Assembly: GCA_900552015.1 (NCBI GenBank)
Contig: URXY01000010.1
Span: forward strand, 1 to 41,191
Direction of reading: 5' to 3'
DNA length: 41,191 bases
DNA from: an uncultured Eubacteriales bacterium
GTDB lineage: Bacteria > Bacillota > Clostridia > Oscillospirales > Oscillospiraceae
Shown here one piece after another: positions 38,504-41,191 of the stretch (its first letter is position 1; the number at the start of each line of letters is the position of its first letter). The notes beneath the pieces were generated by a model, which was not told the origin of the DNA, did no database searches, and saw nothing but the letters and a program-made list of their open reading frames with translations. The position numbers and the translations under genes are program-made.

Positions 38504-39271
38504 TTACCTTTTCTGCGCTTTTCGGTATTCCGTCGGCAAGACGCCGTATGCCTTGTGGAATTCCGTGGAAAACTTGCTCTGGCTCTCGTAACCGACCGAG
38601 CGCGCGACCTGCGCGACGTTCTCGTCGCCCTCGATGAGCAGCCGCGCCGCGTGCTCCATGCGGTGCTCGCGGATATGCGAGGCGAGCGACGAGCCATATA
38701 CTGATTTGAAAAGTGCCTTCATCGTCGAGGGATTCATCAAAAACCGCTTGGACAGCTCCTCGATGGTCATGCGGCTTGAAAGGTGCTGCGTCAGATAATC
38801 GTGCACGGCGCGGATGGTCTCGAGCTGCTCGGCGGTGCCGCCGCCTTCGTGGAGCTCAGCGTCGAGCGGGGGGAGGTGCGGCGCACCAGTGGCAGCCCTG
38901 CTCTCCTCCTCAGGACACGAGATCTCCATCGTGCGCTCGATCATGCGGTGCAATAGCTGCGCCTGCTCGTTCTCCGCGGCGCGGTAGTAGACCTCTTTCC
39001 CCACGCGGCGCGAGATGAGAAGTCCGCTCTCACGCAGCTGCCTCAGATGGTGCGACACGGCAGGCGAGCTCATGCTCACCATTGCCGAGAGGTCGATGAC
39101 GCACTCCTCGCAGTGGCACAGCAGCCAGAATATGCGCACACGGCTGCTGTCGGAGAGCTGCTTGAAAATGTCCGCCACGGTCTGAAAGCTCCCGACCGTC
39201 TCGACCGATTCGTGAAGCTGCTGCATGGTCTGCGCATCCTCGTGCTGGTGGGGCAGATGCAGTTCCTCCAT
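38504..39271 (-). CDS. ArsR-AraC fusion metalloregulator
   Basis: 255 residues from ATG 39271 (AAAGGA upstream; ATG 39292 is the alternative). Residues 1-20 are rich in His (HLPHQHED). Residues 30-115 form an ArsR/SmtB winged helix: QLSDSSRVRIFWLL, then CHCEECVIDL (C52, C54, C57), SSPAVSHHLRQLRESGLL and the wing GKEVYY. Residues 150-255 are an AraC double helix-turn-helix: MTIEELSKRFLMNPSTMKAL and NVAQVARSVGYESQSKFSTE, then FHKAYGVLPTEYRK. ArsR domains of this kind release DNA when Zn, Cd or Pb binds; AraC domains usually activate. The divergent HMA and P1B ATPase genes are the likely targets. Confidence 0.88.
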   Translation of the reverse strand: MEELHLPHQHEDAQTMQQLHESVETVGSFQTVADIFKQLSDSSRVRIFWLLCHCEECVIDLSAMVSMSSPAVSHHLRQLRESGLLISRRVGKEVYYRAAENEQAQLLHRMIERTMEISCPEEESRAATGAPHLPPLDAELHEGGGTAEQLETIRAVHDYLTQHLSSRMTIEELSKRFLMNPSTMKALFKSVYGSSLASHIREHRMEHAARLLIEGDENVAQVARSVGYESQSKFSTEFHKAYGVLPTEYRKAQKR

Positions 39272-39364
39272 GGGTTTCCCGTCCTTTCTCATCCGGTCTC
39301 TTCGCCCGTTCTCTCCCGTTTGGAAATTCTTTTCGCCCGAACGGAAGAGACGCGCGCAGGGGCC

Positions 39365-39424
39365 TTGACTTTTGCCTTTGCGGACATTATAGTACGGTCA
39401 TCAAGATTAAACAAGCACTTAATC
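39365..39424. promoter_or_regulatory. Overlapping divergent promoters and operator of the metal-resistance locus
   Basis: Plus strand: TTGACT (39365-39370), 17 bases, TATAGT (39388-39393) for the HMA/ATPase genes. Minus strand: TTGTTT (rc 39409-39414), 17 bases, TATAAT (rc 39386-39391) for the regulator. The two -10 boxes overlap. A perfect palindrome GATTAA-ACAAGCAC-TTAATC (39405-39424) covers the minus -35 and the early transcribed region of the plus promoter, a good site for an ArsR-type repressor. Confidence 0.82.
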
Positions 39425-39459
39425 GTTAAATATTTTGTGCCGAAAAGGAGAAACATACC

Positions 39460-39678
39460 ATGAAAAAGACCTATCAGATCGAAGTCGACTGCGCCAACTG
39501 CGCCAACCTTATGGAAGAAGCCACCAAGAAGACCGAGGGCGTCGCCGACGCCGTCGTGAACTTCATGACCCAGAAGATGACCGTCGAGTTCGCCGAGGGT
39601 CAGGACCCCAAGGCCGTGATGAAGGCCGTCCTCAAGAATTGCAAGAAGGTCGAGGACGACTGCGAGATCTATCTGTAA
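39460..39678 (+). CDS. Stand-alone heavy-metal-associated (HMA) domain protein
   Basis: 72 residues, one ferredoxin-like HMA fold. Metal site DCANC (D10, C11, C14): an Asp before the first Cys and no Met fits the Zn/Cd/Pb-type HMA of CadA and ZntA rather than the copper MxCxxC type. The rest (VEFAEGQDPKAVMKAVLKNC) is typical. AAAAGGAG precedes ATG 39460. The following ATPase gene lacks an N-terminal HMA domain, so this is probably its detached metal-binding domain or a chaperone delivering metal to it. Confidence 0.93.
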   Translation: MKKTYQIEVDCANCANLMEEATKKTEGVADAVVNFMTQKMTVEFAEGQDPKAVMKAVLKNCKKVEDDCEIYL

Positions 39679-39696
39679 GAGATCTTCTCCCTCTCA

Positions 39697-39727
39697 CGCC
39701 CCGGACGAACGCACCGGGGCGCTTTCT
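39697..39727 (+). terminator. Weak terminator or processing hairpin between the HMA and ATPase genes
   Basis: CGCCCCGG-ACGAACGCA-CCGGGGCG (39697-39721) followed by CTTTCTT. The T-run is interrupted, so partial termination or RNA stabilisation would lower ATPase expression relative to the HMA protein. Confidence 0.6.
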
Positions 39728-39769
39728 TAGGCAAAATTCAAATTCTCCCCCTTCAAGGAGGTCATCTTT

Positions 39770-41191
39770 ATGACGAAAAAGCAAAAAAAGATGCTTTACC
39801 GCATCCTGATCGCGGCGGTGCTGTTCCTCGCCGCGAAATTCATTCCCATGCCGATGCTCGTCTCCACCGTGCTCTACTTCGCCGCCTATATCACCATCGG
39901 CTACGACATTCTGCGCAAGGCCTTCAAGGGCATTCGCAACCATCAGGTGTTCGACGAAAACTTCCTGATGGCGGTCGCCACGATCGGCGCCATCGCGCTC
40001 GCGATCTACGAAAAGAGCGGCGACTATGCTGAGGCCGTGGCGGTCATGCTCTTCTACCAGATCGGCGAGCTGTTCCAGAGCTACGCCGTCGGCAAATCCC
40101 GCCGGAACATCTCCGCCCTGATGGACATTCGTCCGGACTACGCCAACATCGAGCAGGACGGTCAGCTCACGCAGGTCGACCCGGACGAGGTCGAGGTCGG
40201 GAGCATCATCGTCGTTCAGCCGGGCGAAAAGGTCCCGCTCGACGGCGTGATCGTCGAGGGCAGCCCCAGCCTCAACACCAGCGCTCTGACCGGCGAGAGC
40301 ATGCCGCGCGACGTCCGCGCGGGCGACGAGATCATCAGCGGCTGCATCGACATGTCCGGCGTGCTGAAGATCCGCACGACGAAGGCGTTCGGCGAGTCCA
40401 CGGTCTCGAAGATCCTCGATCTCGTCGAGAACGCCAGCTCGCGCAAATCCCGCTCCGAGGCGTTCATCTCGCGCTTCGCGAAAATTTATACGCCCGCCGT
40501 CTGCATCGCGGCGCTGGCCCTGGCCATCCTCGCGCCCGTCGGGCGCATGATCGCGGGGCTGGACGCGGACTGGACGGAGTGGATCTATCGCGCCCTTTCC
40601 TTCCTCGTCGTCAGCTGCCCGTGCGCCCTCGTCATCAGCATCCCGCTGAGCTTCTTCGCGGGCATCGGCGGGGCCAGTAAGGAGGGCATCCTGATCAAGG
40701 GTTCCAACTATCTCGAGGCGCTCTCCGGGGCGAAGGTCGTCGTCTTCGACAAGACCGGCACGTTGACGCAGGGCGTCTTCGAGGTCACGGCCGTGCATCA
40801 CAGCCCGCTGGCCGAGGAGCAGCTGCTGGAATATGCGGCGCTGGCTGAGTGCGCGTCTTCTCATCCCATCAGCAAGAGCTTGCAGCGCGCTTATGGTAAG
40901 GAGATTGGCCGTGACCGCGTGAGCGACATTCAGGAGATCAGCGGCAAGGGCATTTCCGCCAAAGTGGACGGCCATGACGTGCTGGCGGGCAACAGCAAGC
41001 TGATGGAGCTGAACCGCATTGCGTTCATCGACTGCCACAGCGTCGGCACGATCATTCACATGGCCATTGACGGCGAGTATGCGGGCCATATCGTCATCTC
41101 CGACGTGGTGAAGCCGCACGCGAAGGAAGCCATCGAGCGGCTCAAGCATTCCGGCGTGGAAAAGACGGTCATGCTCACTGGCGACACACGG
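39770..41191 (+). CDS. P1B-type heavy-metal ATPase, Zn/Cd/Pb type (runs off right edge)
   Basis: 474 codons visible with no stop, from ATG 39770 (AAGGAGG upstream). Starts directly with membrane helices (YRILIAAVLFLAAKF), without an HMA domain. Actuator domain with LTGES, ion-binding SCPCAL (282-287) in the sixth helix, phosphorylation site DKTGT (D327), P1B-specific HP (H365, P366) and TGD (470-472), ending MLTGDTR. It exports divalent soft metals using ATP. Expected missing part: the GDGxND hinge and the last two helices, which decide metal specificity. Its regulator and separate HMA protein are encoded upstream. Confidence 0.96.
   Translation, partial: MTKKQKKMLYRILIAAVLFLAAKFIPMPMLVSTVLYFAAYITIGYDILRKAFKGIRNHQVFDENFLMAVATIGAIALAIYEKSGDYAEAVAVMLFYQIGELFQSYAVGKSRRNISALMDIRPDYANIEQDGQLTQVDPDEVEVGSIIVVQPGEKVPLDGVIVEGSPSLNTSALTGESMPRDVRAGDEIISGCIDMSGVLKIRTTKAFGESTVSKILDLVENASSRKSRSEAFISRFAKIYTPAVCIAALALAILAPVGRMIAGLDADWTEWIYRALSFLVVSCPCALVISIPLSFFAGIGGASKEGILIKGSNYLEALSGAKVVVFDKTGTLTQGVFEVTAVHHSPLAEEQLLEYAALAECASSHPISKSLQRAYGKEIGRDRVSDIQEISGKGISAKVDGHDVLAGNSKLMELNRIAFIDCHSVGTIIHMAIDGEYAGHIVISDVVKPHAKEAIERLKHSGVEKTVMLTGDTR

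Noticed and set aside
39632..41149. 505-codon open frame on the minus strand
   Set aside because: Antisense to the P1B ATPase, which has all its catalytic motifs in the other strand.
1..41191. CRISPR arrays, tRNA or rRNA genes, phage or transposase genes
   Set aside because: No regularly spaced repeats, no cloverleaf or rRNA sequence and no integrase or transposase motifs were seen on either strand.

Overview
The window comes from a high-GC, anaerobe-type Firmicute, most likely a member of the Clostridia in or near Oscillospirales. This is inferred from the gene content: an isoleucine T-box, sepF/divIVA next to yggS, a miaB-mutS-mutL-miaA-hfq run, an OadB/OadG-type sodium-pump pair, canonical sigma-A promoters with AGGAGG ribosome binding sites, and G/C-rich third codon positions. 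No tRNA, rRNA, CRISPR array, prophage or insertion sequence was found. The window is chromosomal housekeeping with accessory islands.

Left part (1-9.3 kb). A T-box leader on the minus strand drives a small zinc-ribbon gene and then ileS, which leaves the left edge. Back to back with it, a plus-strand promoter drives a leader that matches the manganese-sensing yybP-ykoY riboswitch, with a mutually exclusive terminator. Downstream lie an OadB-like membrane protein and a 38-residue OadG-like partner, with no decarboxylase subunit nearby. A hairpin-rich gap separates them from minus-strand mnmG and a membrane-anchored metallophosphoesterase, then from an ABC exporter (ATPase plus a 1018-residue FtsX-type permease with a long coiled coil).

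Middle part (9.4-24.6 kb). Plus strand: a 25-codon ORF with its own promoter and terminator, prfB (RF2, no frameshift site) and a MATE transporter. Minus strand: rlmB, a degenerate P-type-ATPase-like membrane protein without the catalytic aspartate motif, and an EF-G-like GTPase with an altered switch II. Then ftsH (plus), an RlmI-type methyltransferase, a small DMT transporter behind a possible leader peptide/attenuator, an unrecognised 158-residue protein (plus), and HAD phosphatase plus rlmA (minus). Two copies of a structured intergenic repeat lie at about 12.45-12.54 and 22.74-22.81 kb.

Right part (24.6-41.2 kb). One promoter at about 36.86 kb appears to start an 11-gene minus-strand operon ending at a strong terminator at about 24.6 kb: miaB, an MBL-fold hydrolase, mutS, a CPBP protease, mutL, miaA, hfq, a HlyD-like protein, yggS, sepF and divIVA. 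It joins tRNA A37 modification, mismatch repair, RNA chaperoning and cell division. To its right is a 505-residue orphan protein whose C-terminus carries the OadB signature GIIGGADGP. Last comes a metal-resistance locus: an ArsR-AraC fusion regulator divergent from a stand-alone Zn/Cd-type HMA protein and a P1B ATPase that leaves the right edge. Their promoters overlap around a palindromic operator.

The best candidate for something undescribed is the Mn-riboswitch-controlled OadB/OadG pair, which reads as a possible cation (manganese) exporter. Next are the pseudo-P-type ATPase, the OadB motif in a soluble protein and the ArsR-AraC metal regulator. All functions are inferred by reading the sequence; no database search was run.
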